Source: Sphaerisporangium sp040649355
Lineage (GTDB): Bacteria; Actinomycetota; Actinomycetes; Streptosporangiales; Streptosporangiaceae
DNA: 64,000 nt
Direction of reading: 5' to 3'
NCBI RefSeq assembly: GCF_043197795.1
Contig: NZ_JBICTU010000009.1
Coordinates: 124,001 to 188,000 of the forward strand
The notes beneath the pieces are model-generated. The model saw nothing but the letters and a program-made list of their open reading frames with translations. It had not been told where the DNA came from and made no database searches. The position numbers and the translations under genes were made by a program. Below, one piece after another: positions 16,635 through 25,778 of the stretch. Numbering within the stretch: the first letter of the stretch is position 1; each line of letters starts with the position of its first letter.

Positions 16635-17375
16635 ATGAGCGACCCATCCGCGAAGCCGGACACAGCGGTGATCATCTCGGCCAAGGACGAGGCCGACCGC
16701 ATCGGCGCCACCGTGACCGCCGCCCTGGCCATCCCCGGGGTCGACCTGGTCGTGGTGGTCGACGACGGCTCGTTCGACGACACGGGGCGGGTGGCCAAGG
16801 CCGCCGGCGCGCGCGTCGTGCGCCACAGCCGCAACCGTGGCAAGGCCGCGGCGATGGAGAGCGGCGCGGAAGCCGTGCGCCTGTTCGACGACGAGCAGGC
16901 CCGTCACCTGCTCTTCCTCGACGCCGATCTGGGCGACACCGCGGGTGAGGCCGCGCGGCTGATCGCGCCGGTCCGCGCGGGTTCGGCCGACATGACCATC
17001 GCCGCGTTCAGCACCCGCGTCAAGCTGGGCGGCCACGGCTTCGTCGTACGGCTGGCGCGCGAGGGCATCAAGCGGGCCTCCGGCTTCGCGGCCGGCCAGC
17101 CGCTCAACGGGCAACGCTGCCTGACCAGGGCGGCGTTCGAGGCGGCGCGTCCGCTGGCCCACGGGTTCGGCGTCGAGACCGGCCTGACGATCGACCTGGT
17201 CCGCAAGGGATTCCGGGTCGTCGAGGTCGAGGTCGACATGGCGCATCGCGCCACCGGCACCGACTGGCACGCGCAGCTCCACCGCGCCCGCCAGTTCCGC
17301 GACGTAGCCCTCGCCCTGGCCACCCGCGAACACGTCCTCACCACCCTGAAGCGCCCCACGAACACCCCCCGCTGA
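16635..17375 (+). CDS. Family 2 glycosyltransferase
   Basis: 246 aa with a GT-A fold start: TAVIISAKDEADRIGATV, VVVVDDGSFDDTG and the DxD-like LLFLDADLGD. Lys-rich HSRNRGKAAAMESG matches the nucleotide-sugar loop of GT2 enzymes similar to polyprenyl-phosphate or glucosyl-3-phosphoglycerate synthases. No membrane helix, so cytosolic or peripheral. It is followed by membrane mannosyltransferase-like genes, suggesting it makes an activated sugar or extends a lipid-linked glycan (inference). Confidence 0.88.
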   Translation: MSDPSAKPDTAVIISAKDEADRIGATVTAALAIPGVDLVVVVDDGSFDDTGRVAKAAGARVVRHSRNRGKAAAMESGAEAVRLFDDEQARHLLFLDADLGDTAGEAARLIAPVRAGSADMTIAAFSTRVKLGGHGFVVRLAREGIKRASGFAAGQPLNGQRCLTRAAFEAARPLAHGFGVETGLTIDLVRKGFRVVEVEVDMAHRATGTDWHAQLHRARQFRDVALALATREHVLTTLKRPTNTPR

Positions 17376-17520
17376 CCGACCACCTCACGTCCAAGTGAAG
17401 CGTTGAAACCGCCTGAAAGGTCGCGCGCCATCGATGGGGCTGGAGCGGGCTGAGCGCTGCGCCGGTGAGGTGGCGCGAGCGGGTCGCGGGGTGTGCTGGA
17501 ATCGTCCGGTGGATCGGGAC

Positions 17521-19002
17521 GTGATGCGGGGGCGTGGCGGGCCGGCGGTGGTCGCCGTCGCGGGCATCGCGCTCAGCGTCGCCGTCACGATCGCCATCGG
17601 GGCACTCGGCCCGTCGGCCGTGGTCCCCGCGCTGCGCGGGCCCGCGTGGCAGCCGCCCTACTCCCTGGGCGCGCACCCCGGCGGCCACCTGGTCATCGCC
17701 ATGGAGGCGGTGGCCATCGTGCTGGGCGCCCTCGGTCTCGGCGCCGGGCTGATCGCCGCGCGGCGCGGCTGGGCACCCGATCCCCGCAGGCTCCTGCTCG
17801 CCGGATGCCTCGCCGTCGCGGTCCTGGCCTTCCTGCCGCCGTCCGGGTCGGCCGACCATCTGAACTACGCGGCGTACGGCCGGATGGCGGCCCTCGGCCA
17901 CGATCCCTACGCCACGGGCGCGATCGCACTGCGCGGAGACCCGGTGGCGAATGCGGTCGAAAGACCCTGGCAGGAGGAGCCGAGCGTGTACGGCCCGGTC
18001 GCGACGGCCGTGCAGGCTCTGGCGGGCCTGATCGGCGGCGACTCGGTTCGCCTGATCGTCTTCGTGCTCGCCGTCGTGAACGCCGCCGCCTTCGTCGCCA
18101 CGGCGCTGCTGCTCCACAGGTTCACGAGGGACGACCGGGCGCGGCAGGCTCGCACGGCGCTGCTGTGGACGGTCAACCCCCTGGTGATCTACCAACTGGT
18201 CGCGGGGATGCACGTCGACACGCTGGCCGTCGTCTTCGCGGTCGCCGCGCTGGTCACCGTGGGAGGCAGGCGCTGGTGGGCCACAGGGCCGCTGCTGGGC
18301 CTGGCCATCGCGGTCAAGGTCAACGCGGGGCTGGTCGCGCTCGGCCCGGCATGGGAGCTGCGGCGGCAGCCGAGGAAGCTCGCGGTCGTGGCGGGCACGG
18401 CGACGCTCACCGTGCTGGTGGCCTATCTGCTGGCGGGTCCGCACTCGCTCGACCAGGTGCTGCACGCCAGCAAGTCGATCTCGTGGGCCACCCCCTGGCA
18501 CCTCGTCCAGGGCGGCCTCCAGGCACTCTTCGGCTCGGGCGCCTATCGCGTCTGGATCCAGATCGGATCGCTCCTCCTCCTCGCCCTGATCGCCGCCTCC
18601 CTCCTCCGTCTCGGCACCGAGGTGTCGCCTGGTGGGAGGAGTGAGGTGCCGCCCGGTGGAAGTGAGGGGGCGTGGGTGGCCGTGGGGGTGGTCGTCGCCT
18701 GGTTGTTCGCCACGCCGTACGCCCTTCCCTGGTACGACGGGCTGGCGTTCGCGCTGCTGGCGACGGTATCGGCGACGGCCCTCGACGGCTTCATGGTCGC
18801 GCGCCTGGCCGTCCTCTCCCTGGCGTACCTTCCGGCACGCCAGGACGACCAGCCTCTCGATCTCCGATGGCTGGTCACGGTGGTGCGGGGTCAGGTGGTG
18901 CCGTGGATCCTGCTGGCGCTGACGGTCGTCCTGGTGTGGTGGGCCCTGAGCGCTGGAGCGCGCGGATCGACGCGGCGAGGGTCAGCGGCACCGCGACCGT
19001 GA
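17521..19002 (+). CDS. Polyprenol-phosphate-sugar-dependent membrane glycosyltransferase (MptB/GT-C-like)
   Basis: About 493 aa; GTG 17521, ATG 17524 and GTG 17509 are all possible starts. Around a dozen hydrophobic segments. The first loop carries PPSGSADHLNYAAYGRMA, followed by HDPYATG, resembling the acidic motif loop of GT-C enzymes such as MptB that take mannose from polyprenyl-phosphate. An insert near residue 370 has a short duplication (EVSPGGRSEVPPGG). The C-terminal ~40 codons are antisense to the next gene (128-bp convergent overlap). Role in lipomannan or another envelope glycan is inference. Confidence 0.78.
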   Translation: MMRGRGGPAVVAVAGIALSVAVTIAIGALGPSAVVPALRGPAWQPPYSLGAHPGGHLVIAMEAVAIVLGALGLGAGLIAARRGWAPDPRRLLLAGCLAVAVLAFLPPSGSADHLNYAAYGRMAALGHDPYATGAIALRGDPVANAVERPWQEEPSVYGPVATAVQALAGLIGGDSVRLIVFVLAVVNAAAFVATALLLHRFTRDDRARQARTALLWTVNPLVIYQLVAGMHVDTLAVVFAVAALVTVGGRRWWATGPLLGLAIAVKVNAGLVALGPAWELRRQPRKLAVVAGTATLTVLVAYLLAGPHSLDQVLHASKSISWATPWHLVQGGLQALFGSGAYRVWIQIGSLLLLALIAASLLRLGTEVSPGGRSEVPPGGSEGAWVAVGVVVAWLFATPYALPWYDGLAFALLATVSATALDGFMVARLAVLSLAYLPARQDDQPLDLRWLVTVVRGQVVPWILLALTVVLVWWALSAGARGSTRRGSAAPRP

Positions 19003-21070
19003 GCGCCATGGCCGGGATCGCGATGCCGGAGTCGTTTATCAGGAAGCCGACCAGCGCGGTGGTGAGCACGCCGAACAACCCGGCCCGCAGCGCCGGGGCA
19101 CGCGTGTAGGCGAGGCTGAGCGCCGAGGCGCCCCACCGCGACGGGCGGGCCAGCACGAGGTAGAGGAACGCCAGCGCAGCCAGCGAGAGCGCGGTGAGCT
19201 GCCAGTTTCCGAGCGTGCCGAGCATCGAGCTCAGCTTGCGGCCGATGACAGGCAGCGCCTCGCCCTCGATCACCTGCTGGACGAACGCCCCCAGATGCGT
19301 GCGCTGGTCGCTCGGACGCAGCCAGTCGGCCAGCGCGATCACGCTGATGAGGACCGCCCCGGCGACGGCGACGAGCGCGAGCCTGCCCGCCGTCACGCGC
19401 CGGCCGGCGAGCATCATGAAGAACACCGCGAAGCCGAGGACGAACGCGGGCACGCCGCCGAAGTCGGCGCCCCACGCGGGCCACCCGTCGGCGAAGATCG
19501 CGAGCAGGCCGTACGCGAGGCAGACGGACAGGGCGGTCACGCGTCGCCCGCGCTCCATGAGCACCTGCGCCACTCCGGCGAGAGCCAGGATCGTGCCCGT
19601 CGCGTACACGGCGAAGGCGATGTTGCTGAAGCCGTAGAACCTGCCGCCGGTGACCGGCTCGTAGCCGGTGACGGCGTTCACCTGGAGGCGCGACCCGGTC
19701 ATCACGTCGATCATGAGCGCGAGGGACGTCACGCCCGCCACCACGGTGAGGGGGCCGAGCACGTGGGCACGCCACGGCCCGGCGAAGGCGAGCGCCGCCG
19801 GCAGCCCGGCGAAGCCCATGATCGTGAGGATCAGGGCGGCCATCGGGTGGGACAGGTTCCACCAGGGAACGAGCTGCGCCAGGAACGTCGACACCGCCAC
19901 CGCGCCACTCGCCACGGCCAGAACCCGCGTGGCCGCCAGAACCCGTGTACCACCCCAGCGGCGGCGGACGGCGAGGGCGGCGAGGCCGTAGAAGAGCAAC
20001 TGGACGGTGACGAGGACCGCGTAGAAGGGCGCGCGCACCTTGACGAGGACCTGGCTGGCCAGGTCGGCGTCGGACAGCTCCCTGACGCTGTCCGAGACGG
20101 ACGGCGATGCCGCGCCGCCGGACATCCAGGGGCGTCCGACGGATCCCTCGGGAACGGGCGCGCCGAGCAGCCCGAGAACCGTGGTCGTCAGGTCGGTGAC
20201 GGTGACCAGGGCATCCTGGCGGGTCGACGAGGCCGTCAGGTGGCCACGGCGGTACGGTGCCCCGGCCGGGGACGGCCCCTCGGCCATGGCGACGTGGAGG
20301 TGTGAGGAGGCGGACGCGTCGGACAGGCCGGCGACGAGGGTGGTGGCTCCGGCGGGCAGCAGCCGCAGGATCTCGCCCACCCGGCGGTCGGCGCCCGCCA
20401 CCGCCTGGGCGCGGGCCCGCCGGGTCAGGTCGGGGGGCGTCGCGGTCGCGGTCGCCCCCGGCTGGGTGATCCAGGCTCGGGCGAGGTCGTCGACGTCGGC
20501 CACCACCAGCGCGTACCGGCTCAGGTCGCCGAGAGCACCGGCGCTGTCGGCATATTTCGAGATCTTCCCGGTTTTGTCGGCTGCGCCGAGCGCGGCTCCG
20601 GGGCCGACGGCCGCCACGGTGCCCCCGGCGTCGCGTACGGCCTGACCGAGCAGGCCGATCGTGGCGCGGTAGGAGGTGGCGGCGTTGAAGGCCGCCAGCT
20701 CGGCCCACCCCGGCACGGTCGCCGAGCCGTCTGCGGCCCGTTTCGGCGCCGGGGGGAGGGCACACTCGCTCGCCTCCGAGCCCGCCCGCTGGCCGGCCGA
20801 GACCGTCAGCCACCCGGCGACGGGACAGGTGCTCGGATGGTTCGGCCGGGGATAGGCGCGGATCGACATCGACGCCGACGCGCCCTTCCCGGCCAGCGCC
20901 CACAGGTTCGGCGTGCCGGTCTCGTTGAGATCAGCCCACCGCAGCCCGGGGACGCCGACCAGGACCACATGCCGCGACGGCGCCACGAGGGCGCTCGCCG
21001 GAGCACCGCCACGCGAAGCCGCCTGCGCCGCACCGCCCCATAGAGCCACCAACGCAAGGACGCACACCAT
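18875..21070 (-). CDS. Large membrane protein with N-terminal phosphatase/sulfatase-like domain
   Basis: About 731 aa from the ATG at 21070, which begins a signal/anchor helix (MVCVLALVALWGGAAQAAS); a frame extension to 21337 is Arg/Pro-rich and unlikely. Residues 30-350 form an extracytoplasmic domain with VVLVGVPGLRW, NLWALAGKGA and TTLVAGLSDAS, patterned like the alkaline-phosphatase/sulfatase fold, though a full metal-ligand set is not evident. Residues 370-700 contain about 10-12 membrane helices. Such fusions may act on surface lipids or lipid-linked glycans (inference); neighbouring glycosyltransferases agree. It ends in a Pro/Thr/Ala tail. Confidence 0.72.
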   Translation of the reverse strand: MVCVLALVALWGGAAQAASRGGAPASALVAPSRHVVLVGVPGLRWADLNETGTPNLWALAGKGASASMSIRAYPRPNHPSTCPVAGWLTVSAGQRAGSEASECALPPAPKRAADGSATVPGWAELAAFNAATSYRATIGLLGQAVRDAGGTVAAVGPGAALGAADKTGKISKYADSAGALGDLSRYALVVADVDDLARAWITQPGATATATPPDLTRRARAQAVAGADRRVGEILRLLPAGATTLVAGLSDASASSHLHVAMAEGPSPAGAPYRRGHLTASSTRQDALVTVTDLTTTVLGLLGAPVPEGSVGRPWMSGGAASPSVSDSVRELSDADLASQVLVKVRAPFYAVLVTVQLLFYGLAALAVRRRWGGTRVLAATRVLAVASGAVAVSTFLAQLVPWWNLSHPMAALILTIMGFAGLPAALAFAGPWRAHVLGPLTVVAGVTSLALMIDVMTGSRLQVNAVTGYEPVTGGRFYGFSNIAFAVYATGTILALAGVAQVLMERGRRVTALSVCLAYGLLAIFADGWPAWGADFGGVPAFVLGFAVFFMMLAGRRVTAGRLALVAVAGAVLISVIALADWLRPSDQRTHLGAFVQQVIEGEALPVIGRKLSSMLGTLGNWQLTALSLAALAFLYLVLARPSRWGASALSLAYTRAPALRAGLFGVLTTALVGFLINDSGIAIPAMALTVAVPLTLAASIRALQRSGPTTPGRPSAPAGSTAPPDPAPP

Positions 21071-21482
21071 CACCCCCCAGGCACGCGGAGCACGCTCAGA
21101 CCACGCCGGAAACCGAGGACCCCCCCGACGCCCGCGCCGCGGCTGGAAGAGCCCCTGATGACCCGGGCCGCCGGCCCGCCGGGTCTCGGGGTCGGGCCAT
21201 CTTCGGAGTCGAGAGCTTCCTTGGCGCTGGGGTTGTGCCCGGGAGAGATCGCGGGGTGGTTGTTCGCGACCCACGAGAGGGGGCGGGACGGGGTGGGTCG
21301 TGGCGTCTCGCGTGTGCAACGGGAACCTCGCTTCCACCCTCTGAGGACGACTTCGCCTGAAACCTTAGCCAGAACCCCGGGCCTTCTTCGCAGCTCAAAG
21401 ATCATCTTGTGGACGACCGGCCGGAAGCGGGGATTCGACCGCGGACCAGGTTTCGCGAGGGCAGGCGGTAGCCTGCCACGTC

Positions 21483-22877
21483 GTGGGGACTGGTGAGGTG
21501 GCGGTGGCCGGGCGGCGGTGGTGGACATGGCCGCTCGTCTTGCTGATCATCGGCGTGGCCGCGGTTCCGCTGGTGAGTTACTGGCTGACCAATCCCGCGG
21601 ATCAGCGCCTGGTCGACCTGGACGTCTACCGCACCGGCGGCGAGAGCGTCCTGCTGGGGCTCCCGGTCTACGACGTGATCACCCCCGCGCCCCAGTTGCT
21701 GCCGTTCACCTATCCGCCGATCGCCGCGCTGCTGGCCACTCCGCTCGCCGCGATGTCGTGGCCGGTGGCCCAGTGGGTGTGGACACTCGGAGTCCTCGCC
21801 TGCCTCACCGTGACGGTCTGGTACAGCTTCCGGGAGCTTCTGGCACGCGCCGAGCATCTCGTACGCCCGAGGCGGCGCGTGTGGGCGGTGGCCGTGCTGT
21901 GCGGCGTGCTCACGGTGGCGTGCATGTATCTGATGCCGATCAGGGATCAGGTCCGTTTCGGCCAGGTCGACATCCTCCTGGTGATGCTCTGCCTGGTCGA
22001 CTGCGTGGCCCGCAGGCCCTGGTGGCCGCGCGGCATGCTGATCGGGCTCGCCACGGCGGTCAAGCTCACACCCGGTGTCTTCCTGATATATCTGCTGATC
22101 ACCGGGTTCGGGAAGGACGGCGTGCCCGAGCAGCGGAAGACCTTCTTCATGGCCGCCTTCACCACGGCGCTGCTGACGGTGCTGCCCTTTCTGGTGATCC
22201 CGCACGACGCCGCCGACTTCTGGTTCTCCGCCCTGCTGGACTCCGACCGCGTGGGGTCCAACACCTCCACGACCAACCAGTCGATCCGTGGGATGCTGCT
22301 CCGCCTCTACCTGCCCGGGTGGATCACTTCGGTGCTCTGGCTCGCACTGCTGGCCGTCGTCGCGTGGTACGGCTTCCGCCACGCCCGCCGGGCCCTGCTC
22401 GAAGGCGACCGGATGACCGCGGTGGCGTTGACGGGACTGCTGGCCGTGCTGCTCTCGCCGGTCGCGTGGATCCACCACCTCGCCTGGATGGTCGTGGCCC
22501 TCGCCGCGCTCGCCGGATCCCGCCTGCGCGCCGCTCCGCCCCCTGAAAGCGCGGGAGCCGCCACAAGCGCGGGAGCTCCCACAGTGGGCCTGTGGAACCG
22601 GCTCCGTGGCCCGGCCTGGTTCTGGGTGCCGGTGGGTGCCTGGATCTATTACGTGCTGCCGATTCCTTGGTGGGGCGTCTCGCTGCGCGCCGCGGAGATT
22701 CCCGTCCTCAGCCCCGTGGCCGGGCGGATCGTCCAGGACGCCTTCGGGCTCGGCGCGATCGGCGTCATGTGGCTGCTCGCCCGTCGTACGAGCGGCGCCC
22801 CGGCCACGACGGGCCGTACGAGCGGCTCCGATGACGCGTCAGCTGAGCCCCGTATCGTCCCACGTAAAATCGGGTAA
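21483..22877 (+). CDS. GT87-family membrane mannosyltransferase (DUF2029)
   Basis: 464 aa from GTG, about ten membrane helices. The early extracytoplasmic loop has VDLDVYRTGGESVL and LPFTYPPIAALL, which match the Asp-containing first loop and YPP motif of GT87 alpha-mannosyltransferases such as PimE. VKLTPGVFLIYLL is another family block. Donor is expected to be polyprenyl-phosphate-mannose. Divergent from the phosphatase-like gene, with about 410 bp between starts. The tail after residue 430 is hydrophilic. Confidence 0.88.
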   Translation: MGTGEVAVAGRRWWTWPLVLLIIGVAAVPLVSYWLTNPADQRLVDLDVYRTGGESVLLGLPVYDVITPAPQLLPFTYPPIAALLATPLAAMSWPVAQWVWTLGVLACLTVTVWYSFRELLARAEHLVRPRRRVWAVAVLCGVLTVACMYLMPIRDQVRFGQVDILLVMLCLVDCVARRPWWPRGMLIGLATAVKLTPGVFLIYLLITGFGKDGVPEQRKTFFMAAFTTALLTVLPFLVIPHDAADFWFSALLDSDRVGSNTSTTNQSIRGMLLRLYLPGWITSVLWLALLAVVAWYGFRHARRALLEGDRMTAVALTGLLAVLLSPVAWIHHLAWMVVALAALAGSRLRAAPPPESAGAATSAGAPTVGLWNRLRGPAWFWVPVGAWIYYVLPIPWWGVSLRAAEIPVLSPVAGRIVQDAFGLGAIGVMWLLARRTSGAPATTGRTSGSDDASAEPRIVPRKIG

Positions 22878-22930
22878 AAGGCGTAAATATGCCGGGTAGG
22901 GGGTGGTCACCGGCCGGTAGCCTCTCTGGT

Positions 22931-23851
22931 ATGCCGAAACTCGCCTACCTCGGACCCGAGGGCACCTTCTGTGAAGCGGCCCTGCGGATCCTCGCACCGG
23001 ACTCCGAGCGCCTGCCCTGTGCCAACGTCACGGCGGCGCTGGAAGCCGCGCGGAGTGGCGAGGCCGACGGCGCCGTGGTCCCCCTGGAGAATTCCGTCGA
23101 GGGCGCGATCACCGTCACGCTCGACGAGCTGGCCTGGGGCGAACCTCTCCTGATCACCGCCGAGCTGCTGCTGCCCGTGGAGTTCTCGCTGCTCGTACGG
23201 CCCGGCACCGCGATGCCTCACATCAAGCGGGTCTACACCCATCCCGCCGCGATCACCCAGTGCCGCAACTTCCTGGCCCGCGAGCTGCCCGACGCCGTGG
23301 TCGTCGCCGCGCCGTCGACGGCCGCCGCCGCGCTTGAGGTCTCCATGTCCGGCTCCCCGTACGACGCCGCGATCGGCCCCGCCATCGCGGGCGAGCACTA
23401 CGGGCTGGTCGAGCTGGCGTCGCGCATGGGCGACCGCGACGACACCGTCACGAGGTTCGTCCGCGTCTCCCGGCCGGGGGCGCTGCCCGAGCCCACGGGG
23501 GCCGACCGCACCTCTCTGGTCGCCTTCCTCCGCGACGACCACCCGGGCGCGCTGCTGGAGATGCTGAGCGAGTTCTCGGTACGCGGCGTCAACCTGACCC
23601 GCATCGAGTCGCGTCCGACCGGCGACGGCATCGGGCGCTATTTCTTCCACTTCGACGCCGAGGGGCATGTCGTCGAGGAGCGCGTCGGCGAGGCGCTTTC
23701 CGGCCTGCGCAGGCTCTCCGACGATGTGCGCTTCCTCGGCAGCTACCCCCGGGCGGACGGGCTCTCGCCGCAACTCAAGAGGGGTACGACCGACTCCGAC
23801 TTCGCCGAGGCGGCCGACTGGATCACCAGGATCCGTACGGGACAGGTGTAA
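22931..23851 (+). CDS. pheA: Prephenate dehydratase
   Basis: 306 aa from the ATG at 22931. The catalytic PDT domain (1-185) starts KLAYLGPEGTFCEAA and contains PLENSVEGAI and the catalytic TRF in DDTVTRFV (about 171). The ACT regulatory domain follows (about 200-280), with the phenylalanine-binding ESRP motif near 228 and GRYFFHFDAEGH. It converts prephenate to phenylpyruvate and is expected to be feedback-inhibited by phenylalanine. serS lies 62 bp downstream, an arrangement frequent in actinobacteria. Confidence 0.96.
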   Translation: MPKLAYLGPEGTFCEAALRILAPDSERLPCANVTAALEAARSGEADGAVVPLENSVEGAITVTLDELAWGEPLLITAELLLPVEFSLLVRPGTAMPHIKRVYTHPAAITQCRNFLARELPDAVVVAAPSTAAAALEVSMSGSPYDAAIGPAIAGEHYGLVELASRMGDRDDTVTRFVRVSRPGALPEPTGADRTSLVAFLRDDHPGALLEMLSEFSVRGVNLTRIESRPTGDGIGRYFFHFDAEGHVVEERVGEALSGLRRLSDDVRFLGSYPRADGLSPQLKRGTTDSDFAEAADWITRIRTGQV

Positions 23852-23913
23852 CAGATCACATCCGGCCGCAATAGGCGCGCGAGCGCCGGTCGGACATCGG
23901 TAGCCTTTGTCAC

Positions 23914-25176
23914 GTGATTGACCTGCGTACCCTTCGTGAGGACCCGGACCGGCTACGGGCGTCGCAGCGTGCCCGCGGTGAGGACGACTCCGTCGTCGAC
24001 ACGCTGCTCGACCTGGATGAACGCCGCAGAGGCGCGCTGAGCGGCTACGAGTCGCTGCGCGCGGAGCAGAAGAGCGTCGGCAAGTCGGTGTCCACGTCCT
24101 CCGGCGACGAGCGGGCCGCGCTTCTCGCGCGTGCCAAGACGCTCGCGGCCGGCGTGAAGGGCGCCGAGGCCGAGGCCGAGAAGCTCGCCAAGGAGCTCGA
24201 CGCGCTGCTGATGGCCGTGCCCAACATCATCGAGGAGGGCGCCCCCGTCGGCGGCGAGGACGACTACGTCGTGCTGGAGGAGGTCGGGGAGAAGCCGAGC
24301 TTCGACTTCACCCCCCGCGACCACCTGGAGCTCGGCGAGATGCTCGGGGCGATCGACACCGAGCGCGGCGCCAAGGTGTCGGGTGCCCGGTTCTTCTTCC
24401 TGACCGGCGCGGGCGCCCGGTTGCAGCTCGGTCTGCTCAACATGGCGATGCAGCAGGCCATCGAGGCCGGCTTCACGCCGATGATCACCCCGGTGCTGCT
24501 CAAGCCCGAGGCGATGGCGGGCACGGGCTTCCTCGGGTCGCACGCTTCGGAGGTCTACCGGCTGGAGGCCGACGACCTCTATCTCGTCGGCACCTCGGAG
24601 GCCCCCATGGCCGCCTACCACTCCGACGAGATCCTCGACGGGAAGTCCCTCCCGATGCGCTATGCCGGGTGGTCGTCGTGCTTCCGGCGCGAGGCGGGGT
24701 CGTACGGCAAGGACACGCGGGGCATCATCCGGGTCCACCAGTTCGACAAGGTCGAGATGTTCTCCTACTGCCGTCCCGAGGACGCGCGCGAGGAGCACGC
24801 CCGCCTTCTGGAGTGGGAGAAGGAGATGCTGGCCAAGGTCGAGCTGCCGTACCGGGTGATCGACACCGCGGCGGGCGACCTCGGTTCGAGCGCCGCCAGG
24901 AAGTTCGACTGCGAGGCCTGGCTGCCGACGCAGAACCGCTACCTGGAGCTGACCTCGACGTCCAACTGCACCGAGTTCCAGGCCAGGCGGCTCGCTGTGC
25001 GCTACAGGGACGCCGAGGAGAAGCCCAGGCACGTCGCCACCCTCAACGGCACCCTGGCGACCACACGGTGGATCGTGGCCATCCTGGAGAACCACCAGCA
25101 GGCCGACGGCTCTGTGGTGGTGCCCAAGGCACTGCGCCCATATGTCGGACTGGACGTGCTGGAGCCGGTCAAGTAG
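23914..25176 (+). CDS. serS: Seryl-tRNA synthetase
   Basis: 420 aa, GTG start. N-terminal coiled-coil arm that grips tRNA-Ser (about 25-105, heptad-like Lys/Glu/Ala-rich), then the class II catalytic core: motif 2 AGWSSCFRREAGSYGKDTRG (about 248-267), TSTSNCTEFQARR near 347 and motif 3 NGTLATTRWIVAILE near 378. It charges tRNA-Ser; two of its substrates, tRNA-Ser(UGA) and tRNA-Ser(GCU), are encoded in this window. Confidence 0.97.
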   Translation: MIDLRTLREDPDRLRASQRARGEDDSVVDTLLDLDERRRGALSGYESLRAEQKSVGKSVSTSSGDERAALLARAKTLAAGVKGAEAEAEKLAKELDALLMAVPNIIEEGAPVGGEDDYVVLEEVGEKPSFDFTPRDHLELGEMLGAIDTERGAKVSGARFFFLTGAGARLQLGLLNMAMQQAIEAGFTPMITPVLLKPEAMAGTGFLGSHASEVYRLEADDLYLVGTSEAPMAAYHSDEILDGKSLPMRYAGWSSCFRREAGSYGKDTRGIIRVHQFDKVEMFSYCRPEDAREEHARLLEWEKEMLAKVELPYRVIDTAAGDLGSSAARKFDCEAWLPTQNRYLELTSTSNCTEFQARRLAVRYRDAEEKPRHVATLNGTLATTRWIVAILENHQQADGSVVVPKALRPYVGLDVLEPVK

Positions 25177-25194
25177 ACGCTTTTGTGATGAGTA

Positions 25195-25226
25195 AGCCGC
25201 TTATCCCGACTTGCGGGTAAGCGGCT
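25195..25226 (+). terminator. Hairpin after serS
   Basis: Arms AGCCGCTTATCCCG and CGGGTAAGCGGCT pair over 13 bp with a single bulged T and a 5-nt loop, starting 18 bp after the serS stop. No T-run follows. Probable end of the pheA-serS transcript. Confidence 0.6.
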
Positions 25227-25289
25227 AACTCTCACACTGTCTGTTACGAATGTCCGCTTTGTCAGAACGGCGGGCTTGTTATACGACAC

Positions 25290-25324
25290 GAAGGCGGGGT
25301 TCGCCTGACGCGAACCCCGCCTTC
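25290..25324 (-). terminator. Strong hairpin terminator for the cold-shock gene
   Basis: Perfect 15-bp stem (arms 25290-25304 and 25310-25324) with a 5-nt loop, 13 bp after the csp stop. Its length and symmetry suggest it works in both directions, backing up the serS hairpin. Confidence 0.75.
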
Positions 25325-25337
25325 TGTGTGTCAGTGG

Positions 25338-25541
25338 TCAGACGGCGCGGACCTGCGACGCCTGCGGGCCCTTCTGCCCCTGCGTGACCTCGAACTCGAC
25401 CCGCTGGCCGTCTTCGAGGCTGCGGTAGCCGTTGCCGACGATCTCGGAGAAGTGCACGAAGACATCCGGAGCTTCACCGTCGGGTGCGATGAATCCGTAG
25501 CCCTTCTCGGCGTTGAACCACTTGACGGTTCCCTGAGCCAT
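25338..25541 (-). CDS. Cold-shock protein (CspA family)
   Basis: 67 aa, a complete cold-shock domain. RNP1-like KGYGFIAPD and RNP2-like VFVHFSEI are present, and it starts MAQGTVKWFNAEKG. It binds single-stranded RNA and DNA and melts mRNA structure. GGGAGAGC lies 5 nt upstream of the ATG. The ~235-bp gap upstream (25542-25778) leaves room for a structured 5' leader, as is common for cold-shock genes. Confidence 0.97.
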   Translation of the reverse strand: MAQGTVKWFNAEKGYGFIAPDGEAPDVFVHFSEIVGNGYRSLEDGQRVEFEVTQGQKGPQASQVRAV

Positions 25542-25778
25542 TAAAGCTCTCCCTGCAATTGATCTTGGGGTTCACACCTCGCGAACCCCGGGTTGTGTCG
25601 CACAGCTTCCCGGGGCCGCTCAGACAGTCAAGCTGGTTCTGCACATCGGGTTCAGCTAATACAACGCCACCACATCTAACACCATCAGAGCGCCTTTGTT
25701 CCCCCTCCTGGCGAGATTCTTTTACTCTCTGGGCTGACGCCGGACCTGGGCCCAGCACAGGGCAAACTAGACGTTGTT
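25542..25778 (-). promoter_or_regulatory. Cold-shock gene leader and divergent promoter region
   Basis: 237 bp between csp and the HAD gene. A GGGTTCACACCTCGCGAACCC stretch (about 25568-25588, read on the + strand) can fold into a small hairpin in the leader, and 25650-25730 is AT-richer. The HAD gene has no clear ribosome binding site within 15 nt of its ATG and may be nearly leaderless. No specific thermosensor motif recognised. Confidence 0.35.

Noticed and set aside
18891..20903. 670-aa frame overlapping the phosphatase-like membrane protein
   Set aside because: Arg-rich shadow; the other frame has clear membrane helices.
23852..23913. T-box leader for serS
   Set aside because: Only 62 bp between pheA and serS; no T-box sequence or specifier loop visible.
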